In this document: piece after piece, positions 1-5,121 of the stretch
Layout of the letters: each line of letters begins with the position of its first letter
Position numbering within the stretch: position 1 is the first letter of the stretch
Source: an uncultured Prevotella sp.
Lineage (GTDB): Bacteria; Bacteroidota; Bacteroidia; Bacteroidales; Bacteroidaceae
DNA: 5,121 nucleotides
Direction of reading: 5' to 3'
Assembly (NCBI GenBank): GCA_934281565.1
Contig: CAKQXI010000155.1
Location: 1-5,121, forward strand
Notes under the pieces: model-generated
Database searches by the model: none
Seen by the model: the letters and a program-made list of their open reading frames with translations, nothing else
Told to the model about the DNA's origin: nothing
Position numbers and translations under genes: made by a program

Positions 1-1
1 T

Positions 2-874
2 GATTCTGTCATTGTATATAGAAGATATGGATATGAGGTCAGAATGGAAAATATGGGCGTTTCTGCAAAGAAAGACATTAGCTTGGATGACCTATGTTTG
101 GATAAGATATGTTTTATTTCAGATAAGCGCTCTATGATTCCTGATATTTTGGACCATAAGATAGACAAGCGTACGGGGAATTATTATCTGCAAGATACCA
201 TTGATAATTTCTTGTTAGCTACAGCTAATGTGAAATCATTCTCGATGGATTACCTAGGTGTGGAACTGAGGGTGGAGAAGTCGAAGACAGGAGTGGTGTC
301 TTATAAGATTAAGGATAAAGCGAACGATGCTTATTCTATTGACTTGAAATATGCGTCTTCTGGTATGCAGACTGTTACACCATTGGGCATTATCACCGAG
401 TATTTTGCAACGAAGTTTGATTCTAAAGAGTCTATGAATTCTTCATTGTTCAGCTATATGCAAGATGCTGAGAATCTTAAGGCTTTTAGTACTGCTCGCG
501 ATATAGGTGAAATCCTAAAGCGCAATGTGCATATCATGATAGAGGAACCTGAATTGAGTTTGTATCCAGAGAGTCAAAAGTCCTTAATTGACTTTTTGGT
601 ATATAGATGTTTTAATTCTCCTCATGATTACCAGATGTCCTTGATGTTGGCTACTCATAGCCCTTATATTCTCAATTATATGAATCTGCTTGTTGATAGA
701 TATGAGAAGGGAACGAATACGAAGTATAAGATTTCGTTTGATGATATTGCGACTTTCGAAATAGCGGATGGCTTGTTGTATGACTTGAAGATAGAAAAAG
801 GACGCAAATTGGTGGATTCTAGATCTTTGTCTGACCCAATATCAAGCATCTATCGTGAGTTTTGCAAAAAGTAA
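2..874 (+). CDS. AAA/ABC-type ATPase, C-terminal part (5' end outside window)
   Basis: This is the C-terminal part of an ATP-binding protein of the ABC/SMC-like AAA group (the OLD, RloC, PtuA and AbiL type of ATPase). The frame stays open to the left edge, 14 codons before the first ATG at 44, so the gene is cut by the window and that ATG is not a reliable start. Counting from that Met, I see an ABC-signature-like SSGMQ (about residues 105-109), a Walker B strand with the paired acidic residues IEEPELS (166-172) and an H-loop LATHSPYIL (202-210). The Walker A P-loop should lie upstream and cannot be checked. No membrane segment is visible. Its stop is followed within 6 bp by the next ATG, so the two genes are probably co-translated. 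ATPases of this kind often sense or power an effector in anti-phage systems, which is an inference here. DNA repair or housekeeping SMC-like roles are alternatives. Confidence 0.85.
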   Translation, partial: DSVIVYRRYGYEVRMENMGVSAKKDISLDDLCLDKICFISDKRSMIPDILDHKIDKRTGNYYLQDTIDNFLLATANVKSFSMDYLGVELRVEKSKTGVVSYKIKDKANDAYSIDLKYASSGMQTVTPLGIITEYFATKFDSKESMNSSLFSYMQDAENLKAFSTARDIGEILKRNVHIMIEEPELSLYPESQKSLIDFLVYRCFNSPHDYQMSLMLATHSPYILNYMNLLVDRYEKGTNTKYKISFDDIATFEIADGLLYDLKIEKGRKLVDSRSLSDPISSIYREFCKK

Positions 875-880
875 TTGGCT

Positions 881-1525
881 ATGGAGAAATTGATGGAAAC
901 GGAGTTGGTGAAAATCATCAACAATAAGCGTAATAAGACGTTGCCAGAGTGGACTGCTCCTGTAGCCGTAACAACCCAGGATACTAACGCTAGCATCTTT
1001 GATATCACTGATACCAAGAATGCGGGCGGTTCTATGATTGTTGCCCGAGGAAAAGGTCAAGCTACCTATTTTAATAGGTTGAAAGGGAATCCATACAGCT
1101 TGCGTTTTATTAGTTATGAGCAATTTATTAACCAGTTTAGTGTGATTGGGCGCTATGGGGATTGGACTAGAGGGGTTTCTCGCCCTGACTATATGTGCTA
1201 TACGAGAGGAGAAGATGCATACTTTATCATTCACGAACTTTCTGAGGGTGATGTTTCAAGCAAGCGAAGTAAAGCTCGTGCTCAGTTGGTTAAATGCTTG
1301 TTGATGATGAAGCAGTCAAAGTCGATAATGGACTATTTTAGCAAATTTAAGCACCGTTATTGTATTCTATCGGCGCAAGGTTGTATAGAATACAATACTT
1401 ATGGCTTAGCTGATGGGTTTACGGAGATTTATAAAAATATTCCAGATCCATTACCTATGAAATGTGCAACATTTGAGCGTTTGCATTTTGAGGCGTATGA
1501 AACAAAAGCAATCAATCTGATTTAA
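881..1525 (+). CDS. Unrecognised ATPase-partner protein, possible PD-(D/E)xK-like nuclease
   Basis: This is a soluble protein of 214 residues that I do not recognise. I chose ATG 881, 6 bp after the ATPase stop. A TTG at 875 directly abutting that stop and an ATG at 893 are alternatives. The middle of the protein suggests a restriction-endonuclease-like core: RPD with Asp103, then a hydrophobic strand FIIHELSEG with Glu119, then a basic helix-like stretch carrying Lys128, Lys131 and Gln135 (KARAQL). The usual E-x-K is E-L-S here, so the lysine would have to come from the following segment. That makes the nuclease reading tentative. No signal peptide or membrane segment is seen. Tight coupling to an ABC-like ATPase suggests the two act together, perhaps as sensor and effector of a defence pair. 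The gene ends in TAA and is followed by a 134-bp gap. I am confident that it is a gene and not confident of its function. Confidence 0.8.
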   Translation: MEKLMETELVKIINNKRNKTLPEWTAPVAVTTQDTNASIFDITDTKNAGGSMIVARGKGQATYFNRLKGNPYSLRFISYEQFINQFSVIGRYGDWTRGVSRPDYMCYTRGEDAYFIIHELSEGDVSSKRSKARAQLVKCLLMMKQSKSIMDYFSKFKHRYCILSAQGCIEYNTYGLADGFTEIYKNIPDPLPMKCATFERLHFEAYETKAINLI

Positions 1526-1578
1526 GATAAAATCTAATACCAAGAAATACAATATAGTTTAAGAAATTTTTAATTGAT

Positions 1579-1632
1579 TATAATAAGCTTTTAGGCGATG
1601 GAGTAACTTCTGTCGCTTATGGGCTTATTGTA
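1579..1632 (+). terminator. Long RNA hairpin between operons (possible terminator or leader)
   Basis: Bases 1579-1603 pair with 1608-1632 around a four-base TAAC loop. Of 25 positions 24 pair and only 1591/1620 (U-U) does not. Past a U-C mismatch at 1578/1633, three more pairs form (1575-1577 with 1634-1636). Seven of the 24 pairs are G-U in the + strand transcript and would be A-C mismatches on the other strand, so the structure belongs to + strand RNA. It is followed by U-rich sequence (1633-1659, ending in six T before the ATG), not by a clean U-tract directly at the stem. It could terminate the ATPase operon, act as an attenuator for the glycosyltransferase operon, or protect a 3' end. 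The pairing is read directly from the sequence and the role is inferred. Confidence 0.5.
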
Positions 1633-1659
1633 CTTATTATTATATATTCTCGATTTTTT

Positions 1660-2016
1660 ATGAAGATATTGCATATTGCAGAGTGTGCGGGTGGCGTAGA
1701 GCGTTACCTCCAGATGCTATTGCCTCGATTGGAAAAGCGGGGATTGTGGCAGTTTTTCATTTGTTCGAAGAACTACAATAAAGAGAATTATAAAAACATG
1801 GTGGATGGGGTAGATCAGATGGACTTGAAGCAGACTTTCTCGCCATTTCTAGTTTGGAAAAATGTGAGTGCTATTCGCCAAGTTATCAAACAAATCAAAC
1901 CTGATATTATCTATTGTCATAGTAGCTTTGCTGGTGGATTGGGGCGTATGGCAACTATCGGTTTGCACAGCAAGGTGGTATATAATCCGCATGGATGGGC
2001 TTTTAACATCAAATAA
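1660..2016 (+). CDS. Glycosyltransferase, N-terminal fragment (118 aa)
   Basis: This is the acceptor-side half of a family-4-type glycosyltransferase (Glyco_transf_4-like N-terminal domain). The start ATG opens with MKILHI, a usual first beta strand, followed by ECAGGVERYL (residues 8-17), the glycine-rich loop of GT-B enzymes. KPDIIYCHSS (80-89) and GGLGRMA (92-98) are conserved in polysaccharide glycosyltransferases, as is NPHGWAF (109-115), just before the early stop. Alone the fragment lacks the whole sugar-nucleotide-binding domain and should be inactive. Full-length relatives are about 360-400 residues. It is the first gene of the sugar cluster after the hairpin-containing gap. No Shine-Dalgarno site is visible, only a T-rich leader, as is common in Bacteroidetes. 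Confidence 0.8.
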   Translation: MKILHIAECAGGVERYLQMLLPRLEKRGLWQFFICSKNYNKENYKNMVDGVDQMDLKQTFSPFLVWKNVSAIRQVIKQIKPDIIYCHSSFAGGLGRMATIGLHSKVVYNPHGWAFNIK

Positions 2017-2031
2017 ATATATAAATCTCGA

Positions 2032-2880
2032 ATGAAACTAAAAAGTGTGATTTATTTGTTGGTGGAGAAGATGCTTTCGCCTTGTACTGATAAAATAGTG
2101 TGTATTTCAAAAGCGGAGAAACACTCAGCAGAACGTGAGCACATTGCAAAGAAAGACAAACTTGTTCTTATTCCGAATGGCATTGATGTGAATGCCGTGA
2201 GAAATGCTAAGGCAAAGTCTTGCATGGAACTTGGAATTGCTGATGATGCCTTTGTTATAGGCATGATAGGAAGACTTTCTCCTCAAAAAGCTCATGATGT
2301 ATTTATCCAAGCTGCCAAGTTGATACATGAGCAAATTCCTAATTGTGCTTTTTTCATCGTGGGCAATGGCGAGGAAACGGAACAGGTAGAAGCTTTTGCC
2401 AAGGAGAATGGCTTGGAGTTGTTGATTACAGGCTGGACGGATGAGTCGTATACCTACCTGAAGGCTTTTGATGTGGCGATGCTATTGTCTCGTTGGGAAG
2501 GCTTTGGCTTGGCTGTTGTGGAATACATGGCTGCCGAAAAAAATGTAGTGGCTACAAAGATTGATGCCATCCCGACCTTGATAGAGGATGGCGTGGATGG
2601 CTTGTTGGTGGAAGTTGATAATCCACAAGATGCTGCTAACAAGGTACTCTGGCTGCATCATCATCCTGAGGAAGCTGCTGAAATGAGATGCAAGGCTTTG
2701 AAGAAAGTGATAGAGAATTATGATATTAATCGTGTCGTAAATCAACATATTGATATGTTCGAAAAATTGATTTCTGGGGGGGCAAATCTTAGAACAATTA
2801 TTTTATCTAAGATTACCGAAACTCCTAATGTATTTATCGGTTGTGCTGCTACTTCTAAAGAAGGGAGGATGGCAGCATGA
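2032..2880 (+). CDS. Glycosyltransferase, C-terminal part (GT4, 282 aa)
   Basis: This part carries the donor-sugar-binding half of the same enzyme (Glycos_transf_1 domain). Residues 1-50 complete the N-terminal domain (TDKIVCISKAE at 19-29, LIPNGID at 46-52). GMIGRLSPQKA (77-87) gives Arg81 and Lys86, which normally hold the nucleotide phosphates. FFIVGNGEE (107-115) and the E-x7-E motif EGFGLAVVE (Glu156, Glu164) follow. ATG 2032 is the first start after the upstream stop, 15 nt away, so reinitiation is conceivable. The expected role is to transfer a sugar from a nucleotide donor onto a lipid-linked polysaccharide intermediate at the inner membrane. The last 30 or so residues, after the run of seven G at 2776-2782, do not resemble the family and may be frameshifted. 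The stop codon overlaps the next start by 4 bp (ATGA). Confidence 0.85.
   Translation: MKLKSVIYLLVEKMLSPCTDKIVCISKAEKHSAEREHIAKKDKLVLIPNGIDVNAVRNAKAKSCMELGIADDAFVIGMIGRLSPQKAHDVFIQAAKLIHEQIPNCAFFIVGNGEETEQVEAFAKENGLELLITGWTDESYTYLKAFDVAMLLSRWEGFGLAVVEYMAAEKNVVATKIDAIPTLIEDGVDGLLVEVDNPQDAANKVLWLHHHPEEAAEMRCKALKKVIENYDINRVVNQHIDMFEKLISGGANLRTIILSKITETPNVFIGCAATSKEGRMAA
2776..2782 (+). repeat. Run of seven G near the 3' end of the split glycosyltransferase
   Basis: A homopolymer of seven G sits at codons 249-251 of the downstream ORF. With seven G the frame reads on to the ATGA overlap at 2877-2880. With eight G it would stop at TAG (2790-2792), ending in SGGGKS. With six G it would run into the next gene as far as TAA 2930-2932. 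Tract length therefore decides the protein tail and its coupling to the next gene. Confidence 0.6.
2861..2868 (+). promoter_or_regulatory. Shine-Dalgarno-like AAGGGAGG before the second glycosyltransferase
   Basis: AAGGGAGG lies 8 bp before ATG 2877, at a good spacing for a ribosome binding site. It lies within the end of the preceding ORF, so it could be chance. It supports ATG 2877 as the start and coupled translation. Members of the Bacteroidetes rarely depend on such sites. Confidence 0.35.
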
Positions 2881-4010
2881 AAATCCTTCATATTGGAAAC
2901 CTCAAAAGTGGTATAGATACGTACGTGCGTAATACAGTGACTTTAGCAAGCGATGAGTTTGAATTTGTAATTGTAAATGGTGCTGATGACAATTGTAAAC
3001 CTTATATGAGGCATGGCAAGCAGGTGAAGACTTACAGCATCTGCATGTATCGTTCCTTGAATCCTATTAAAGATTCGAAAGCAGTGATGCAAGCAGTGAA
3101 AATTATCTGTAAGGAAAAGCCCGACTTGGTGCATTGCCATAGTGCCAAAGGAGGTGTTATCGGAAGATTCGCAGCTTTCCTCACAAGGACCAAAGTTGCT
3201 TATACGGCTCATGCTTTCTCTTTCTTGTCGGCAGAATCCGCAAAAAAGAAAAAGATATTCCTTTTGTTAGAGAAGATTGCCAAGTTGAACTCTTATCTCT
3301 TGGCTTGTTCTGTTTCGGAAAGGGAATTGGGTATCAAGACCGTTGGATTCAAACCGAAGAAGACCTTCACTTGGAACAATGCGGTGCCTGATAGTCGTCC
3401 ACAGATTGAATTGAATCCACAGATTGCAAAATTTGAATTTCCTGTTCCTAAGACAGGAGAACGATATATTACTTCTATTGGTCGACCATCTTATCAGAAA
3501 AATCCGCTCTTTATGGTGGAAGTAGCGCATGGAATTCATCTTAAACATCCTGACATCAAGTTTTATCTTTTGGGGGTTGGATTTTATTCACCTATGCTTG
3601 AAGAAATGAAAAAGTTGATTCATCAATATAATATGGATGATACATTCTATTTGTTACCTTGGTTAAGCCATGAGGAAACTTTGAAGTATGTGAATGGCAG
3701 TATGCTCTACTTTATGACTTCGCTCTATGAGGGTTTGCCAATCTCTGTAATAGAGGCAATGTCATTTGGAAAGGCTATTGTGGCAAGTGATGTATTGGGC
3801 AACAAAGATTGTGTAAGAGATGGTTATAATGGTTATTTGTTGCCTTTGGATGTGAATTTATTTGTTGATAAAATGAATGAACTTATAGAGAACGTGGATA
3901 AACGTAAAGAGATGGGAAAGAATTCTCGTACTTACTTTGAGTCTGACTTCTTTATTGATAATCGTATCAAGGCATTGGAAGATATTTATACAGAAATTTA
4001 TAACCGATAA
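2877..4010 (+). CDS. Glycosyltransferase family 4-type, surface polysaccharide
   Basis: This is a complete GT-B glycosyltransferase of 377 residues, the normal length for the family. The N-terminal domain opens MKILHIGNLKSGIDTYVRN and contains KPDLVHCHSAKGG (81-93) and AYTAHAFSF (108-116). The C-terminal donor domain has IGRPSYQKNP (201-210; Arg203 and Lys208 for the phosphates), FYLLGVG (229-235) and the E-x7-E motif EGLPISVIE (Glu285, Glu293). The glycine-rich loop is SGID instead of the more common GGV. No membrane segment is seen, so it is probably a cytosolic or membrane-peripheral enzyme adding one sugar to a lipid-linked repeat unit. Donor and linkage cannot be read from sequence. ATG 2877 overlaps the upstream stop (ATGA), and the next gene starts 6 bp after its TAA, so the three are one operon. 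It is a distant relative of the split gene before it and may back it up or act in series. Confidence 0.92.
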   Translation: MKILHIGNLKSGIDTYVRNTVTLASDEFEFVIVNGADDNCKPYMRHGKQVKTYSICMYRSLNPIKDSKAVMQAVKIICKEKPDLVHCHSAKGGVIGRFAAFLTRTKVAYTAHAFSFLSAESAKKKKIFLLLEKIAKLNSYLLACSVSERELGIKTVGFKPKKTFTWNNAVPDSRPQIELNPQIAKFEFPVPKTGERYITSIGRPSYQKNPLFMVEVAHGIHLKHPDIKFYLLGVGFYSPMLEEMKKLIHQYNMDDTFYLLPWLSHEETLKYVNGSMLYFMTSLYEGLPISVIEAMSFGKAIVASDVLGNKDCVRDGYNGYLLPLDVNLFVDKMNELIENVDKRKEMGKNSRTYFESDFFIDNRIKALEDIYTEIYNR

Positions 4011-4016
4011 ATATTT

Positions 4017-5033
4017 ATGAACTATATTATCACTGGTGGGACTGGCTTCATCGGTACCCATCTCACTAATTTAATCAAGGAGCGTTATCCTGACGCTCAA
4101 GTCTATAACCTCGATATTGTGAAACCGGGTACGCCTAATCCTGTGGTAAAGGATTATAAGCCTGCTTTGCGTGAGGGACAGAAATTGCAGTCTACATACG
4201 TGGAATGTGATGTCCGCAAGCCTATTGAGAACTTGCCGTTTACTCCTACCGGGGATGACGTGATTTTTAACTTTGCTGCTGTGCATCGCACCCCCGGACA
4301 TGAAGATCATGAGTATTTCGAGACGAATATTCTTGGTGCGGAGAATGTGGTGGCCTTTGCAGAAAAATGGGGCATTAAAAAGATAGTCTTTACTTCGAGT
4401 ATTGCGCCATACGGGGCCGCTGAGGAATTGAAGAAGGAGACGACTCTCCCTACTCCTAATACGGCATATGGTATCTCAAAGCTGGTGGCTGAGAAGATTC
4501 ACATGGCTTGGCAGAATGGTGATGCGAAGAAACGTCAGCTTACCATCGTGCGCCCTGGTGTGGTATTTGGAAAGGGGGAGAATGGTAATTTCACTCGTTT
4601 GTATTGGGCTATTCGCGGTCATGAGTTTGCTTACCCTGGGAGAAAGGATACTATCAAGGCGTGCATCTACGTGAAAGAATTGGTCCGCTTCATGCTGTAT
4701 TGTTTAGAACATCATGAGCATGGGGTAGAACTATACAACTGTTGCTTTGAGCCAGCCTATACCATCCAGTATATTGTGGAGGCTATGAAGAAAGTAACGG
4801 GTTTGACTCAGTTTGTTCCTGATATTCCTAACTGGATGATTATGCCTGTGGCTCGTGTGATAGGTGCCCTTGGTGCCCCGATGGGGATTTGTCCTGCTCG
4901 TGTCAAAAAGCTTCAAATCTCTACGAATATCTGTGGCAAGAAGTTGAAAAATTGTGGTTATCAGTTTAAGTGGAGCTTTGAGGAGGCTCTGGAGGATTGG
5001 TTTAAGGACAATGATAAACAAGGATTGAAATAA
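4017..5033 (+). CDS. NAD-dependent sugar epimerase/dehydratase (extended SDR)
   Basis: This is a complete 338-residue enzyme of the extended short-chain dehydrogenase family, which acts on nucleotide sugars. The N-terminal Rossmann fold has TGGTGFIG (6-13; Gly7, Gly10, Gly13) and Asp33 after the second strand, which favours NAD over NADP. CDV with Asp65 contacts adenine, and FAAVHR (86-91) is the fourth-strand motif. The catalytic set is TSS (126-128) and YGISK (Tyr151, Lys155). IVRPGVVFGKGENG (177-190) belongs to the substrate domain. The family includes UDP-glucose and UDP-GlcNAc 4-epimerases and 4,6-dehydratases; I cannot tell which reaction this one performs. In this cluster it would supply an activated sugar for the glycosyltransferases just upstream. 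It starts 6 bp after the previous gene with no visible Shine-Dalgarno site. Its TAA shares one base with a short downstream ORF. Confidence 0.92.
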   Translation: MNYIITGGTGFIGTHLTNLIKERYPDAQVYNLDIVKPGTPNPVVKDYKPALREGQKLQSTYVECDVRKPIENLPFTPTGDDVIFNFAAVHRTPGHEDHEYFETNILGAENVVAFAEKWGIKKIVFTSSIAPYGAAEELKKETTLPTPNTAYGISKLVAEKIHMAWQNGDAKKRQLTIVRPGVVFGKGENGNFTRLYWAIRGHEFAYPGRKDTIKACIYVKELVRFMLYCLEHHEHGVELYNCCFEPAYTIQYIVEAMKKVTGLTQFVPDIPNWMIMPVARVIGALGAPMGICPARVKKLQISTNICGKKLKNCGYQFKWSFEEALEDWFKDNDKQGLK

Positions 5034-5121
5034 TGCATACTAACGTGCGATTTCCAAATAGAAGTGCAACATTCTTCGGTGGAGCGCAAGCCCTAAGACT
5101 ATGAAAAACACCGCGGAGGTT
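5034..5121 (+). other. Downstream tail with small ORF and GC-rich inverted repeat, cut by edge
   Basis: No confident gene is seen here. A 23-codon ORF (ATG 5033, TGA 5102-5104) overlaps the epimerase stop by one base and an ATG at 5101. It has no recognisable features and is probably chance. Bases 5068-5081 (ending TTCGGTG) can pair with 5109-5121 (CACCGCGGAGGTT), with one bulge and one mismatch. ATGAAAAACACCGCGGAGG at the edge has an A-run followed by a GC arm, as in the left arm of an intrinsic terminator. It could instead be the start of the next gene (MKNTAEV). The window ends before this can be settled. Confidence 0.3.

Larger units (their letters stand above)
1660..2880 (+). pseudogene. 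GT4-type glycosyltransferase split by an in-frame stop codon
   Basis: The ORFs at 1660-2016 and 2032-2880 lie in the same frame, separated only by TAA (2014-2016) and five sense codons. Read through, they give one protein of about 406 residues that runs collinearly through a GT-B glycosyltransferase: N-terminal GGVERYL, KPDIIYCHSS and NPHGWAF, then TDKIVCISKAE, LIPNGID, GRLSPQK and the E-x7-E motif. The break falls inside the N-terminal Rossmann domain and not at the interdomain linker, so two separate chains are unlikely to rebuild the enzyme easily. TAA ends four other genes in this window (872, 1523, 4008, 5031), so a recoded stop is unlikely. A point nonsense mutation or a sequencing error explains it best. 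The two halves are listed separately below. Confidence 0.75.

Noticed and set aside
842..1234. 130-codon ORF on the minus strand
   Set aside because: It lies wholly across the ATPase end and its partner gene. Its translation shows no domain pattern and it is antisense to a well-supported coupled gene.
1526..1659. Bacteroidetes-type promoter (TTG at -33, TAnnTTTG at -7) before the glycosyltransferase
   Set aside because: The closest match (TATATTCT at 1643-1650) lacks the TTTG core and has no TTG at the right spacing, so no promoter is called.
1526..1659. CRISPR array, tRNA or insertion-sequence end in the gap
   Set aside because: There are no regularly spaced direct repeats, no cloverleaf or conserved T-loop sequence, and no transposase fragment or flanking target duplication.
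2014..2016. TAA as a recoded sense codon (alternative genetic code)
   Set aside because: TAA closes four other genes at natural ends in this window (872, 1523, 4008, 5031), so recoding would extend those proteins implausibly.
4731..5021. 96-codon ORF on the minus strand
   Set aside because: It is a shadow of the epimerase's 3' end, which has clear family motifs in the + frame. The minus-strand product is not recognisable.

Overview
The window reads like a Bacteroidales genome, most likely Prevotella/Segatella or Bacteroides. The reasons are moderate-to-low GC by eye, mostly absent Shine-Dalgarno sites, AT-rich gaps and a surface-polysaccharide gene set typical of that order. This is an inference from style and gene content; no marker gene is present. 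All supported genes lie on the + strand.

Region 1 (1-1525) is a two-gene unit. The first gene is cut by the window edge and encodes the C-terminal part of an ABC/SMC-like AAA ATPase, with signature, Walker B and H-loop visible and Walker A outside the window. The second gene starts within a few bases of its stop codon and encodes an unrecognised protein of about 214 residues, with a possible restriction-endonuclease-like core (Asp103, Glu119, lysines, Gln135). An ATPase closely coupled to a small possible nuclease is the layout of many two-gene anti-phage systems, but neither protein can be tied to a named system from this sequence.

Region 2 (1526-1659) is a 134-bp gap. It holds a long hairpin in which 24 of 25 positions pair around a TAAC loop. 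Seven of those pairs are G-U that work only in the + strand transcript, so it is probably an RNA structure such as a terminator or leader.

Region 3 (1660-5033) is part of a surface-polysaccharide cluster: a family-4-type (GT-B) glycosyltransferase, a second intact GT4 enzyme, and an NAD-dependent sugar epimerase/dehydratase of the extended SDR family. The genes are packed as one operon, with a 4-bp ATGA overlap and then a 6-bp gap. They would respectively add sugars to a lipid-linked repeat unit and make a nucleotide-sugar donor.

The first glycosyltransferase is broken by a single in-frame TAA at 2014-2016. Both halves lie in the same frame and together make a full-length enzyme. Its C-terminus also passes a run of seven G that sets which tail is made.

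Region 4 (5034-5121) holds no confident gene. It contains a 23-codon ORF overlapping its neighbours' start/stop signals and a GC-rich inverted repeat that runs to the window edge.
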